From contig NZ_CP045488.1 in NCBI RefSeq assembly GCF_009392895.1, positions 62,001 to 126,000 on the forward strand: DNA of 64,000 nt, written 5' to 3'. This stretch comes from Natronorubrum aibiense (GTDB taxonomy: Archaea > Halobacteriota > Halobacteria > Halobacteriales > Natrialbaceae). The position numbers and the translations under genes are program-made. Positions 17,714 through 26,408 of this stretch are shown here, piece after piece. The notes beneath the pieces were generated by a model. The model was not told the DNA's origin, made no database searches, and saw only the letters and a program-made list of their open reading frames with translations. The number at the start of each line of letters is the position of its first letter. The stretch's first letter is position 1.

Positions 17714-18156
17714 TCAGATGTACCCTGGTAGGCGGTACAAATAATGCCACCATTACTCTTATGGCACGTAACAAGTAGATCAAACGATTAAGCAGTTCCG
17801 AGAAAGCCGTGTTCGGCGGTTCAACTGCCGTTGTGTCCCCTGACCCGATCGACCGGGGGCGAACCACCGCGAACAGTGGGGCCACACCCGACACCCCCGT
17901 GTGCTGCGTGCTTCGATACGTTCCCAGCGACTCCAGCTGTCCGGTCAATCTCCGTTCCCGTCCCCCGGTACAGATTGGTCTACATACACTAGTGCAAATA
18001 TACATACCCAGTCATTCCGTGGAGAGTATCGATACGGAAGAAACGGCTAAACGGCGACAGAATCAACTCGAGCGTTTGAGCGATGGCGAATATCCGTCCA
18101 CGCCCATCTCTATAGTGAATGGTAGTTTTATGAATGTCCACTCGAAATCAAGCGAT
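17714..18156. other. 443-base divergent intergenic region
   Basis: This region separates the sensor kinase from the PhoU/AbrB regulator. It holds the kinase promoter on the left (A/T-rich at about 17738-17750, with a short TGCCA...TGGCA inverted repeat at 17745-17766). On the right is the TATA-like TTTTATG of the regulator at about 18126-18132. The open frame running in from 17809 has no upstream promoter of its own and is not needed for the regulator. I see no RNA gene or repeat. Confidence 0.5.
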
Positions 18157-19152
18157 ATGGAGACGCGAAAGGTTCAGGTAACGGGTGGCTCTACGTATAC
18201 CGTTTCGCTCCCGAAATCCTGGGCGACTGCGAACGACGTCAGTGCCGGGACGATCGTGGAGTTCTACCCCGAGTCAGATTCGCTGCTGTTGACGCCACAG
18301 CGCGAATCCGATCGGCAGGAGGGAACGCTCGAGATTACGGATCTCGAGGGCGAACGACTCACTCGAGCCGTGATGACGATGTACGTCAGCGGCTTCGACA
18401 TCATCCGACTCGAAGCCAGCCGCATTACGACCGACCAGCGCAGTGCGATCCGGAACGCGACGCAGAGCCTCGTCGGCGTCGAAGTGCTCTCGGAGACGAC
18501 CGACACCGTCGTGATCCAGGACCTCCTCGACTCCTCGGAGCTGTCGATCGTCAACGCCGTCTCGCGGATGCGGCTGATCGCCAGTTCGATGCTCGAGGAC
18601 GCCGTCATCGCGCTGAGCGAAAACGACGATGACATTGCCGCGGACGTCATCGACCGCGACGACGACGTCGACCGGCTCTGGCTGGTCGTTTCGCGGATTT
18701 TCCGTGCGACGCTTCGATCCCCCCGTGCGGCCGAGGAACTCGGCGTCCCCAGAGAGGACTGCTTCGACTACCACTCGAGCGCCCGCCAACTCGAACGGGT
18801 TGCCGACCACGCGGCCAAGATCAGCAACCTCGCGCTCAAACTCGACGACATTCCCGAGGCCGTCGCCGACGCCCTCATCGATCTGCACGCGGACGCCTCG
18901 GACGTGCTCGAAAAATCGATGGACGCGCTGGTCGCCGACGACACCGAGGAGGCGAACCGACTGGGACACGCCGCCCGCGAGGCCGTCCTCGAGATCGACG
19001 AGCACACCCGGATGATCGACGACATGCTCCGCGAACTCGATCCCGTGCAGGCCCAGTCGCTCGGCCTGATCGTCGACTCGCTCTCCCGCAGTGCCGACTA
19101 CGGCGGGAACATCGCCGAGACGGCGCTCCAGAAGGCCGCCCCGCGGCCGTAG
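18157..19152 (+). CDS. PhoU-domain regulator with N-terminal AbrB/SpoVT DNA-binding domain
   Basis: A 331-residue protein. Residues 1-45 form an AbrB-like swapped-hairpin domain (METRKVQVTGGSTYTVSLPK), followed by a linker and PhoU-type helical repeats (DYHSSARQLERVADHAAKIS). Such fusions are archaeal phosphate regulators that join DNA binding to PhoU signalling. The start at ATG 18157 leaves no leader after a TATA-like TTTTATG about 27 bases upstream; ATG 18130 overlaps that box and is rejected. Its place beside the kinase, two PstB genes and pstSCAB-phoU suggests it controls this island. Confidence 0.9.
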   Translation: METRKVQVTGGSTYTVSLPKSWATANDVSAGTIVEFYPESDSLLLTPQRESDRQEGTLEITDLEGERLTRAVMTMYVSGFDIIRLEASRITTDQRSAIRNATQSLVGVEVLSETTDTVVIQDLLDSSELSIVNAVSRMRLIASSMLEDAVIALSENDDDIAADVIDRDDDVDRLWLVVSRIFRATLRSPRAAEELGVPREDCFDYHSSARQLERVADHAAKISNLALKLDDIPEAVADALIDLHADASDVLEKSMDALVADDTEEANRLGHAAREAVLEIDEHTRMIDDMLRELDPVQAQSLGLIVDSLSRSADYGGNIAETALQKAAPRP

Positions 19153-19291
19153 CCGTTAGCCACTCGGCGTAACGGCGTCGTCTTCTCTCATACGCCACGG
19201 AGTTACGCGTGGGCAGTCGTGAGGTGGATTCGAGGACCGAAACGCGGTCGCTAGGGGGCTGAAAACGGCAGGAGCTCGATTGTCTGCAGTG

Positions 19292-19663
19292 TTACTCGAG
19301 GAGAACGGCGTTGACCTGTCCGGTCTGGCCGGGACGGGACGTGACGCGTGCCTGTCCTTCGGACGTCTCGATGACGGCGCCTTTCGTGATGATGTTTCGG
19401 CGAACGTAGTTCGGGTTGGCGTCGTTCTCGACGACGTCTTCGATGTCTGCCGACACCGTCTCGCCGCCTTTGTTGACGCTCGCGACGTTCGTGGCGAGCG
19501 CGCGAACTTTCGTGCTGTTGCCGCGGGCGTCGACGACGCGGAAGCGTGGTTCGCCGACCTGCGTTTCGGTTGGCAGGCGACCGAGTTCGTCTTTACGGCG
19601 TTTGCGTACGTTCTTCAGTCGGCCACCGGTTCGCTTTCGCGTAGAGCGTCCCTGGTCTTGCAT
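19292..19663 (-). CDS. rps8e: 30S ribosomal protein S8e
   Basis: A 123-residue archaeal-eukaryotic ribosomal protein of the small subunit. It begins MQDQGRSTRKRTGGRLKNVR and contains the S8e hallmarks RRKDELGRLP, ARGNSTKVRAL and NPNYVRRNIITKGAVIET. Length fits the archaeal form. It is a single-gene unit between the PhoU/AbrB gene (convergent) and the PQQ lipoprotein. Confidence 0.96.
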   Translation of the reverse strand: MQDQGRSTRKRTGGRLKNVRKRRKDELGRLPTETQVGEPRFRVVDARGNSTKVRALATNVASVNKGGETVSADIEDVVENDANPNYVRRNIITKGAVIETSEGQARVTSRPGQTGQVNAVLLE

Positions 19664-19749
19664 ACTCGATCAAATTGCTGGCGTATACTTGAATGCACTG
19701 CTATGCGCTTTTCCGGCGAGCAGGCGCGTTGGGATGCTCTCGGCGCGAA

Positions 19750-21171
19750 CTACTCCCCTTCGACCAGACAGTACGCGTGACCCGGTTCTTGGAGTCTCGT
19801 CTCCCGGTCGTCGTCGTAGTAGTTCGAAAACACACCTCGTTCCGCATAATAGATCCGCCCATCGACGGGCACTGGGGCGCTCGTGACGCGGCCCCGGTTT
19901 TCGACCCGCCAACACCGGTCGCCGGTCTCCTTATCGAGCGCGTACAGAGACGAATCGTACGAGCCGACGAGCACCGTCCCCGCAGTAACGGTCAGTGCGC
20001 CGATGACGCGACCGCCGACGTTCGCCGACCACAGTTCGTCGCCGGAATCGGCCTCGAGTGCGTAGACGTAGTCGTCGTCGCTTCCCATGTAGACGACGTC
20101 CGCGTCGACGTCGACGGCTGGATTCGACATGATCGAGCCGTCGGTCTCGAACGCCCACTCGAGCGTGCCGTCCTCAAGGTCGAGACAATAGAAGGTGTCG
20201 TCCCAGCTCCCGACGTACCCGAACCCGTCGTGGGCGGCGACGGTGCCTTTGATCTCGGCACCGGCGCGGAACGCGCCGCCTTCCCGTTCCTCGCCGTTCG
20301 CATCGGCCTGGAACGACCACGCGAACTCGAGCGATGGGAACTCCCAGCAGTAGACGACGCCGTCGTTCGACCCGGCGAGGATCCGTCCGGTCTCGAGGTC
20401 GATCGTCGGCGACGGATGAGCCTGGCCCCACACGCGGTCGTCGCTCCAGATCGGCTCGCCGGTCTCGGGATCGATCGCCCACAGCGCCCCGGAGGATGGC
20501 GAGCCGTACTCGGCGATGACGTATAGTACCCCGTCGTAGTAGGCGGGACTCGACCCGATCGCGAGCGTCCCCTCGAGATCGGCCGATCGGGTTCGCCAGA
20601 CCATGTTGCCGGTCTCGATATCGAGTGCGTAGAGGTCGCCGTCGTAGCCGCCGATGTAGGCGGTGCCGTCGACGATAGCTGCCGAGCCGTGAAATCCAAG
20701 GCCCGTCGCGTCGGTCTGGACCGACCAGCGTTGCTCGCCCGTTGGCGCACGCGCGTAGACTCGGCCATCGTCGCCCGCGAAAACGATCGTCTCCCCATCG
20801 GGCGTCGGCACGGGACTGGCTTTGGCCGCGGTATGGCCGACACGGTTGATCGGGAACGACCAGTCAACGCGCACCGACGCCGGCACGACTTCGTCGGGGT
20901 AGTAGCCGAGCCGACGCAGTCCGCGCTGGAACAGCGACACGTCGTCGTCAGGATGGGTCGCGTACTCGGAGACGGAGTCGACCGGGTCCACATCGGTACA
21001 GGTCGTGGTAACTGGGGCAACACTCTCGACGTCCGCTCTCGGCAACTCGACACAGCCGGCGAGCCCAGTGACCGTACCTGCGCCAGTCAGTCGGAGGAGC
21101 TGTCGTCGGGATGGCATCGCGTTCGGTTCTCGAGTGCGCCCGGCCGTGCCGGACTGCTTCGTCGGCTGCAT
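19750..21171 (-). CDS. PQQ-like beta-propeller lipoprotein
   Basis: A 473-residue secreted protein. A Tat lipoprotein signal SRRQLLRLTGAGTVTGLAGC places the lipid-anchored cysteine about residue 38. Seven or so propeller blades follow, each with the PQQ/WD-like core seen in AYIGGYDGDLYALDIETGNM, VYYCWEF-type and LVGSYDSSLYALDKETGD strands. Such propellers act in BamB-like scaffolding or in quinoprotein dehydrogenases; no catalytic residue identifies either here. ATG 21171 is chosen over 21219 because a TATA-like tract sits about 35 bases upstream and the paralogue at 52442 begins at the equivalent point. Confidence 0.85.
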   Translation of the reverse strand: MQPTKQSGTAGRTREPNAMPSRRQLLRLTGAGTVTGLAGCVELPRADVESVAPVTTTCTDVDPVDSVSEYATHPDDDVSLFQRGLRRLGYYPDEVVPASVRVDWSFPINRVGHTAAKASPVPTPDGETIVFAGDDGRVYARAPTGEQRWSVQTDATGLGFHGSAAIVDGTAYIGGYDGDLYALDIETGNMVWRTRSADLEGTLAIGSSPAYYDGVLYVIAEYGSPSSGALWAIDPETGEPIWSDDRVWGQAHPSPTIDLETGRILAGSNDGVVYCWEFPSLEFAWSFQADANGEEREGGAFRAGAEIKGTVAAHDGFGYVGSWDDTFYCLDLEDGTLEWAFETDGSIMSNPAVDVDADVVYMGSDDDYVYALEADSGDELWSANVGGRVIGALTVTAGTVLVGSYDSSLYALDKETGDRCWRVENRGRVTSAPVPVDGRIYYAERGVFSNYYDDDRETRLQEPGHAYCLVEGE

Positions 21172-21297
21172 GTGCTCTCTAGGCGAGGTGTTCGGGTGCC
21201 AAAAACATAGGGCTCCCAATCGGACACCGACCGCTGGGTCAGGGCCGTCAAGTGTGGTGGTGACGGGGAGTCTCGTCGCCGTTCGGGGCTCTGTTTC

Positions 21298-23553
21298 TTA
21301 CTCCTTCTGGGCGTCGACGACTGCCACACCCGCCAGGTTGACGATGTCTTTGACCTCGTCGCCACGCTGGAGGACGTGCACCGGCTTGTCCATACCGACC
21401 AGCATCGGGCCGATGGCGTCCGCACCGCCGAGTCGCTGGAGCAGCTTGTAGCCGATGTTGCCCGACTCGAGGTTCGGGAAGACGAGCACGTTCGCCGGCT
21501 CCTCGAGTTCGGAGAAGCCGTACGTGCCCTCGAGGATATCCTCGACGACGGCCGTGTCGGCCTGCATTTCGCCGTCGACGGGGAAGTCAATCTCGGGGTC
21601 GTCCTGTAGCATGGCCGCAGCCTTGCGCGGCTTGCGGGTGCCTTCGTTGTCGACGCTGCCGAAGTTCGAGTACGACAGCAACGCAGCGCGCGGTTCGACG
21701 TTGAACCGGCGGGCGAGTTTCCCCGTCTGCTTCGTGACTTCCGCGAGGACTTCCTCGTCGGGATCCTGATTGACCGTCGCGTCGGCCACGAAAATCACGC
21801 GATTCTTGAACGTGAGCATGTAGACGCCAGCGGCGTAATCGACATCCTCGTCGGTGCCGATCACCTGCAGTGGCGGACGCAGCGCCGAGGGGTAGTGATG
21901 GGACAGTCCGGTCAGGAGCGCGTCAGCGTCGCCCTGTTCGACCATCACGCTCCCGAAGTAGTTCGAGTCGCGTTCGATGAGTTCGCCCGCTTCGGTCCGC
22001 GTGATGCCCTTTCGCGAACGGAGTTCGTGCAGGCGGTCGGCGTAGGCCTCGTAGTCGCCGGCGGATGGGTCCGCAACCTGCGGATCGAAGTCGAGTCCGA
22101 GGTTCGCCGCCGTCTGCCGAATCTCGCTCTCGTCGCCGATGAGGACCGGCAGCGCGATGCCCTGCTCTTGGATCTGGTAGGCCGCGCGGATCATCTTCTC
22201 ATTTTCGCCCTCCGCGAGCGCGACCGTCTTGGGGTCGCTTTTCGCCTTGTTGAGGACGACGCGCATCATCTCCCGGGATTTGCCGAGGCGAGCCTCGAGT
22301 TCCTCCTCGTAGGCCTCGAGGTCGATCTCGGTCCGAGCTGCGCCGGATTCCATCGCAGCTTCGGCGATCGATGGGGCGACGCGGAAGAGCACACGGGGGT
22401 CGACCGGCTTCGGGATGATGTAATCGGGGCCGTACTGCAGTGGGTCATCGCCGTAGGCCTTGACGACCGCGTCGGGAACGTCCTGACGTGCGAGATCGGC
22501 CAGCGCTTCAGCGCAGGCGACTTTCATCTCCTCGTTGATCTCGGTCGCGCGCACGTCGAGTGCGCCACGGAAGATGAAGGGGAACCCGAGGACGTTGTTG
22601 ACCTGGTTCGGGTAGTCAGAGCGGCCGGTCGCCATGATGACGTCGTCGTCGCGGGCCGCTTTGGCCTCCTCGTAGCCGATCTCCGGATCGGGGTTGGCCA
22701 TCGCGAAGATGATCGGGTTGTCGCCCATCGAGGCGACCATCTCTTGGCTGACGATGCCGCCGGCCGAGAGGCCGACGAAGACGTCGGCCCCTTCCATCGC
22801 GTCCGCGAGACTGCCCTCGGGGACGTCACGGGCGAACTGCTGTTTGTACTCGTTGACATCACCCGATTTCGCGCGCTCTTCGGTGATGATCCCCGAGGAG
22901 TCACACATCGTGATGTTCTCTTTCTTACACCCGAGCGAGACGTAGAACCGGGCCGTCGCGATCGCGCTCGCTCCGGCACCGGAGAAGGTGATCTCGAGGT
23001 CCTCGAGATTCTTGCCCGCGATGTCGGCGGCGTTCAACAGCGCCGCACCGGAGATGATCGCGGTGCCGTGTTGGTCGTCGTGGAAAACCGGGATGTCGAG
23101 TTCTTCGCGCAGGCGTTCCTCGACGGTGAAACACTCGGGGGCTTTGATGTCCTCGAGATTGACGCCGCCGAACGTCGGTTCCATCATCTTGACGGCCTCG
23201 ACGAGTTTGTCGGGGTCGGCCTCGTCGAGTTCGATATCGAAGACATCGATGTCGGCGAAGCGCTTGAACAGGACGCCTTTCCCCTCCATGACCGGCTTGG
23301 AAGCCTGCGCACCGATATCTCCGAGTCCGAGGACCGCAGATCCGTTCGAGACGACGCCGACGAGATTGCCCTTGGCAGTATAGGTGTAGGCATCGGTCTC
23401 GTCTTCGTCGATCTCTAAACACGGCGCAGCGACGCCGGGTGAGTATGCAAGCGAGAGGTCACGCTGCGTATTCGTCGGTTTCGTGGTCGAAATCTCGATC
23501 TTTCCTGGTGGATCCGTGCGATGGTATTCCAGTGAATCCTCGTCTAGTCCCAT
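21298..23553 (-). CDS. maeB: malic enzyme with C-terminal phosphotransacetylase-like domain (MaeB type)
   Basis: A 751-residue enzyme that oxidatively decarboxylates malate to pyruvate, most likely with NADP. The malic domain includes [19 protein letters not shown], the NAD(P)-binding domain [20 protein letters not shown] and a GAGASAIA loop near residue 195. From about residue 425 a phosphotransacetylase-like domain follows ([34 protein letters not shown]), which in this class is regulatory, not catalytic. ATG 23553 is chosen because TTTTTAGT lies 24-30 bases upstream at 23577-23584, giving a leaderless transcript. Confidence 0.95.
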   Translation of the reverse strand: MGLDEDSLEYHRTDPPGKIEISTTKPTNTQRDLSLAYSPGVAAPCLEIDEDETDAYTYTAKGNLVGVVSNGSAVLGLGDIGAQASKPVMEGKGVLFKRFADIDVFDIELDEADPDKLVEAVKMMEPTFGGVNLEDIKAPECFTVEERLREELDIPVFHDDQHGTAIISGAALLNAADIAGKNLEDLEITFSGAGASAIATARFYVSLGCKKENITMCDSSGIITEERAKSGDVNEYKQQFARDVPEGSLADAMEGADVFVGLSAGGIVSQEMVASMGDNPIIFAMANPDPEIGYEEAKAARDDDVIMATGRSDYPNQVNNVLGFPFIFRGALDVRATEINEEMKVACAEALADLARQDVPDAVVKAYGDDPLQYGPDYIIPKPVDPRVLFRVAPSIAEAAMESGAARTEIDLEAYEEELEARLGKSREMMRVVLNKAKSDPKTVALAEGENEKMIRAAYQIQEQGIALPVLIGDESEIRQTAANLGLDFDPQVADPSAGDYEAYADRLHELRSRKGITRTEAGELIERDSNYFGSVMVEQGDADALLTGLSHHYPSALRPPLQVIGTDEDVDYAAGVYMLTFKNRVIFVADATVNQDPDEEVLAEVTKQTGKLARRFNVEPRAALLSYSNFGSVDNEGTRKPRKAAAMLQDDPEIDFPVDGEMQADTAVVEDILEGTYGFSELEEPANVLVFPNLESGNIGYKLLQRLGGADAIGPMLVGMDKPVHVLQRGDEVKDIVNLAGVAVVDAQKE

Positions 23554-23576
23554 ACCGGGGACACTGTGTGGGACTA

Positions 23577-23584
23577 CTAAAAAC
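23577..23584 (-). promoter_or_regulatory. TATA-like box for the malic enzyme gene
   Basis: TTTTTAGT on the minus strand lies 24-31 bases before ATG 23553. The divergent coaD gene has its own TTTTATA box at about 23672-23678. Confidence 0.6.
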
Positions 23585-23703
23585 AATGTGAAGGTGACAT
23601 TCGTCAATCGTCGAATGTACGGGTGCCCTGAACCACGTCACCCCCCGCTCAGTCGAGTCCCGGATTCGACCGTTTTATACGCACCGCACAAGTGTGGTGG
23701 GAT

Positions 23704-24201
23704 ATGGACGTCGCGCTTGGTGGGACGTTCGACCCCGTCCACGATGGCCATCGCCGGCTGTTCGAACGGGCGTTCGAACTCGGGGACGTGACTGTGGGAC
23801 TGACAAGTGACGACCTCGCACCGAAGACACGACACGTCGAACGGCGCGTGAGATCGTTCGACGAACGCAAAGCACGGCTCGAGGACGAACTCGAGCCACT
23901 CGCCGCCGAACAGGACCGCGAGTTCGAGATCCGACGGCTCGACGAACCGACGGGTATCGCGACCGAGCCGCAGTTCGACTATCTGGTCGTCTCACCCGAA
24001 ACCCGCGACGGTGGCAAGCGGATCAACGAGATTCGACGCGAACGGGGCTACGATCCGCTCGACGTCGTCGTCGTTCCGCACATGCTTGCCGACGACGGCG
24101 ACATCATCTCGAGTACTCGAATCGTCCACGGCGAGATCGACGAACACGGAACTGTCCTCGAGGACGAGAGTGACGACACCGAGGATACAGACGACGCCTA
24201 A
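23704..24201 (+). CDS. coaD: phosphopantetheine adenylyltransferase
   Basis: A 165-residue archaeal-type PPAT that transfers AMP to 4'-phosphopantetheine, the penultimate step of coenzyme A synthesis. The nucleotidyltransferase motif GGTFDPVHDGHRRL (residues 6-19, HxGH type) and the late ISSTRI motif are intact. The last 20 residues are an acidic tail. ATG 23704 is leaderless relative to TTTTATA at about 23672-23678. Confidence 0.93.
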   Translation: MDVALGGTFDPVHDGHRRLFERAFELGDVTVGLTSDDLAPKTRHVERRVRSFDERKARLEDELEPLAAEQDREFEIRRLDEPTGIATEPQFDYLVVSPETRDGGKRINEIRRERGYDPLDVVVVPHMLADDGDIISSTRIVHGEIDEHGTVLEDESDDTEDTDDA

Positions 24202-24324
24202 CGAATCGAAAGCGACGCCAGTCGAACCGCCAAACCCCAGTTGTCGACGGTTTCAGTTTCGTATCGTCTCCTTACCTTGTCACAGCCTACCACTGCGGTG
24301 AGAAATCGACTGAAACAGTCGGAT

Positions 24325-24633
24325 CTACCAGCGTGGTGGCTCGAGTCCGGCCTGCTCGAGCAGGTCCTTCCAGCGCGACTGGATCGAGAGCCGCGATACG
24401 TCGGCGGCCTCGGCAACTGTCCCCTGTGTTCGACCGTCGCCGGCGACGAGCGACCCGGCGTACACACTCGCCGCGAGCACTGCTCGTTTCGACCGGTCGT
24501 CTTCGGGGACATCGGCAAGAAAGAGGTCTATCGCACACGACCGCGCCTCAGTCGATAATTCGAGTCGCTCGGCGACAACCTCGAGTTCCTCGAGCCACTG
24601 TTCGTACTCGATTCGGTCCCGGGCGCTGTGCAT
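24325..24633 (-). CDS. single-cyclin-fold TFB-like protein
   Basis: A 102-residue protein resembling one cyclin repeat of transcription factor B. LELSTEARSCAIDLFLADVP corresponds to the first helices, RAVLAASVYAGSLVAGDGRT to the conserved central helix, and VAEAADVSRLSIQSRWKDLL to the helix-turn-helix that ends each TFB repeat. It lacks the zinc ribbon, B-finger and second repeat, so it cannot act as a normal TFB. A TATA-like TTTATCC near 24657 gives a leaderless start at ATG 24633. Function unknown; a modulator of transcription or DNA-binding accessory is my inference. Confidence 0.75.
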   Translation of the reverse strand: MHSARDRIEYEQWLEELEVVAERLELSTEARSCAIDLFLADVPEDDRSKRAVLAASVYAGSLVAGDGRTQGTVAEAADVSRLSIQSRWKDLLEQAGLEPPRW

Positions 24634-24894
24634 ACACGGCCTATCGTTCCGGTATGGATAAACTCACGGGGTTGATCGTCTCGCAGTGCTGTCAGGTATC
24701 GAACGAAGAGATGTGCGTGTCGAAGACCGTGTTCTCCAATACGGTACTACGTGGGGACAACGGGTCGATACGAACGGCTAGCTAAATCGGCCGTTCACCG
24801 GCGATTTCACTAGGACACGACTACTAAAGCCGTGACCCACCAACAGTCGAAGTGACGCCCGTCGGCCGGTTTCGGATCACGACAGCGTCCGTCC
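24634..24894. other. 261-base intergenic region
   Basis: Apart from the TATA-like box for the minus-strand TFB-like gene at about 24657, I see no gene, RNA fold or repeat here. The promoter of the small Cys-rich gene at 24895 is not obvious. Confidence 0.4.
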
Positions 24895-25068
24895 ATGAAA
24901 GAACCCACCTGCAAACTCGTCTGTACCGGCTGCGGCCTCGAGATGCCGTATCGGGATCGTTCGCTGGCCGAACAAGCGGCGGAGCTCCACCAGCTTCGCG
25001 ATTCGGAGCACGTGACGTTTATCGTGCCGCCGGATTGGTCTCCGGAGGAGCCCGTGAAACAGCGCTGA
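24895..25068 (+). CDS. 57-residue Cys-rich small protein
   Basis: A short gene starting MKEPTCKLVCTGCGLEMPYR and ending at TGA 25066-25068. Cysteines at positions 6, 10 and 13 with histidines at 32 and 39 could bind one zinc ion. The rest is a predicted helix (SLAEQAAELHQLRDSEH) and a Pro-rich tail. The codon use and third-position GC match neighbouring genes. It resembles the many small haloarchaeal zinc-finger-like proteins but I cannot name the family. Confidence 0.6.
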   Translation: MKEPTCKLVCTGCGLEMPYRDRSLAEQAAELHQLRDSEHVTFIVPPDWSPEEPVKQR

Positions 25069-25115
25069 CGCGGACCGACAGGTACTTACTCGGCTCGTGA
25101 AAACTTCGGATACGA

Positions 25116-25200
25116 GCGCGGGTAGCCAAGCCAGGCCAACGGCGCAGCGCTTAGGACGCTGTCCCGTAGGGGTCCGCCGGTTCGAATCCGGTCCCGCGCA
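25116..25200 (+). tRNA. tRNA-Leu (TAG)
   Basis: An 85-base class II tRNA. The acceptor stem pairs GCGCGGG with CCCGCGC with discriminator A. The anticodon stem CAGCG/CGCTG carries loop CTTAGGA (anticodon TAG). A variable arm CCC-GTA-GGG and T arm CCGG-TTCGAAT-CCGG are present. CCA is not encoded. Its last 21 bases recur exactly at 25497-25517 and in two diverged copies between. Confidence 0.95.
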
Positions 25201-25517
25201 TTGCTGTCGCGAGTAAACCCGCGAGCGACAGCACTTGTCGGCTGGATTCGTGGCCCAGAGAACGAGCGAAGCGACGTTCTCGTGGTTCGAATCCGGTCTC
25301 GCGCATTCTCCGCGAACAACATCGTGAGCGGAGACTTCGGTCAGCGGTTCGAGCCCTGGAAACCGAACGAAGTGAGGTTTCCTCCGGTTCGTAATCCGAT
25401 CCCGCGCGTGAGCGAATGGAGAGCGAAGGAGCAGAACCGAGTCGAGCCCTGCAAGGAACGCGCAGCGACAAACTGGAGCGAGCATTTCTTATTTCAGTTC
25501 GAATCCGGTCCCGCGCA
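25201..25517 (+). repeat. array of tRNA-Leu 3'-end copies alternating with hairpins
   Basis: Directly after the tRNA, three modules of about 102-110 bases each end in a copy of its 3' end: 25284-25305 (one mismatch), 25386-25407 (two changes, including one insertion) and 25497-25517 (21/21 identical to 25180-25200). Perfect hairpins lie between them: 25202-25210/25225-25233 (9 bp), 25258-25264/25275-25281 (7 bp), 25307-25313/25328-25334 (7 bp) and 25358-25364/25376-25382 (7 bp). The second and fourth have loops of related sequence (AGCGAAGCGA, GAACGAAGTGA). No protein gene is credible here. It may be an attachment-site remnant or a structured RNA. Confidence 0.8.
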
Positions 25518-25594
25518 CTGAACGGCACAGAGAAAGCAGATACGCGTCAGACGCTCCACAACGCTTATTCGCGCGGCCACAGCTTGTATGATTA

Positions 25595-26407
25595 ATGGCC
25601 GGGTTAGACGACGTGTTCGGGGATCTCTATCGGAGTGTCGATGCGGTCGTCCTCTTTTCGCCGAGCGGCTCGTACTACGAGCGCTTCGCGGACATCGAGG
25701 ATCTCGATCTGATCGTCATCGGAACGGAAAACACCGTCGGCGCGGAGACGTTCGTCGAGTTGCCACTCGCATTCGACGACATCCGAGACCGAATCCGATT
25801 CGGCCTCGAGGGCGCCTTAGAACAGGGATTGATCGAAGACGGTGACGAACTCGTCTGTGCGACGAGCGTCTTCAGTGACGGAATCGATACAGTCTCACGA
25901 GTCCGTGCGGACGCCGAAACGCACACGGGAATCTACGATCTGTTCGTCAAGTCCCGTGCGGAGCCGGAAGTGGTCAAGGCAGTCCTCGAACTAGCGATCG
26001 AACTCGGGAAGAAAGGCCAGAAAGGCAAGCCCGTGGGCGCACTGTTCGTCGTCGGTGATGCGGGGAAGGTGATGAACAAGTCCCGGCCGCTATCGTACAA
26101 CCCCTTCGAGAAATCCCACGTTCACGTCGGCGATCCGATCGTGAACGTCATGCTGAAGGAGTTCTCCCGACTCGACGGCGCATTCATCATCTCCGATGCG
26201 GGCAAGATCGTCTCGGCGTACCGATACCTCGAGCCGTCCGCCGAAGGGGTCGACATCCCGAAAGGGCTGGGCGCACGCCACATGGCCGGCGGGGCGATCA
26301 CGCGTGATACGAACGCGATCACGATCGTGCTCTCCGAAAGCGATGGCCTCGTTCGGGCGTTCAAAGCCGGCGAGCTCATTCTGGAGGTCGATCCGGAGGC
26401 GTACTGA
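25595..26407 (+). CDS. dacZ: diadenylate cyclase DacZ
   Basis: A 270-residue enzyme that makes cyclic di-AMP from two ATP. The DisA_N/DAC catalytic core is in the C-terminal half: LDGAFIISDAGKIVSA supplies the DGA motif (about residue 196) and GLGARHMAGGAIT corresponds to the RHR-like motif (about 226). The first 110 residues form the N-terminal domain typical of archaeal DacZ. The downstream MscS gene starts one base after its stop. Haloferax DacZ is essential and linked to osmotic balance (established knowledge), which fits this partner. Confidence 0.92.
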   Translation: MAGLDDVFGDLYRSVDAVVLFSPSGSYYERFADIEDLDLIVIGTENTVGAETFVELPLAFDDIRDRIRFGLEGALEQGLIEDGDELVCATSVFSDGIDTVSRVRADAETHTGIYDLFVKSRAEPEVVKAVLELAIELGKKGQKGKPVGALFVVGDAGKVMNKSRPLSYNPFEKSHVHVGDPIVNVMLKEFSRLDGAFIISDAGKIVSAYRYLEPSAEGVDIPKGLGARHMAGGAITRDTNAITIVLSESDGLVRAFKAGELILEVDPEAY

Positions 26408-26408
26408 T

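Noticed and set aside
21895-23418. 507-codon plus-strand frame opposite the malic enzyme
   Set aside because: Shadow of maeB. No known domain, no promoter, composition that mirrors the codon bias of the real gene.
25180-25517. Direct repeats as ends of an integrated provirus or plasmid
   Set aside because: The enclosed 296 bases hold no integrase or any gene, so no intact element is present; at most a remnant.
25086-25528. Minus-strand frames with repeated RDRIRT-like peptides
   Set aside because: The repeated peptide is only the translation of the tRNA-Leu 3'-end copies read backwards; such frames are spurious.
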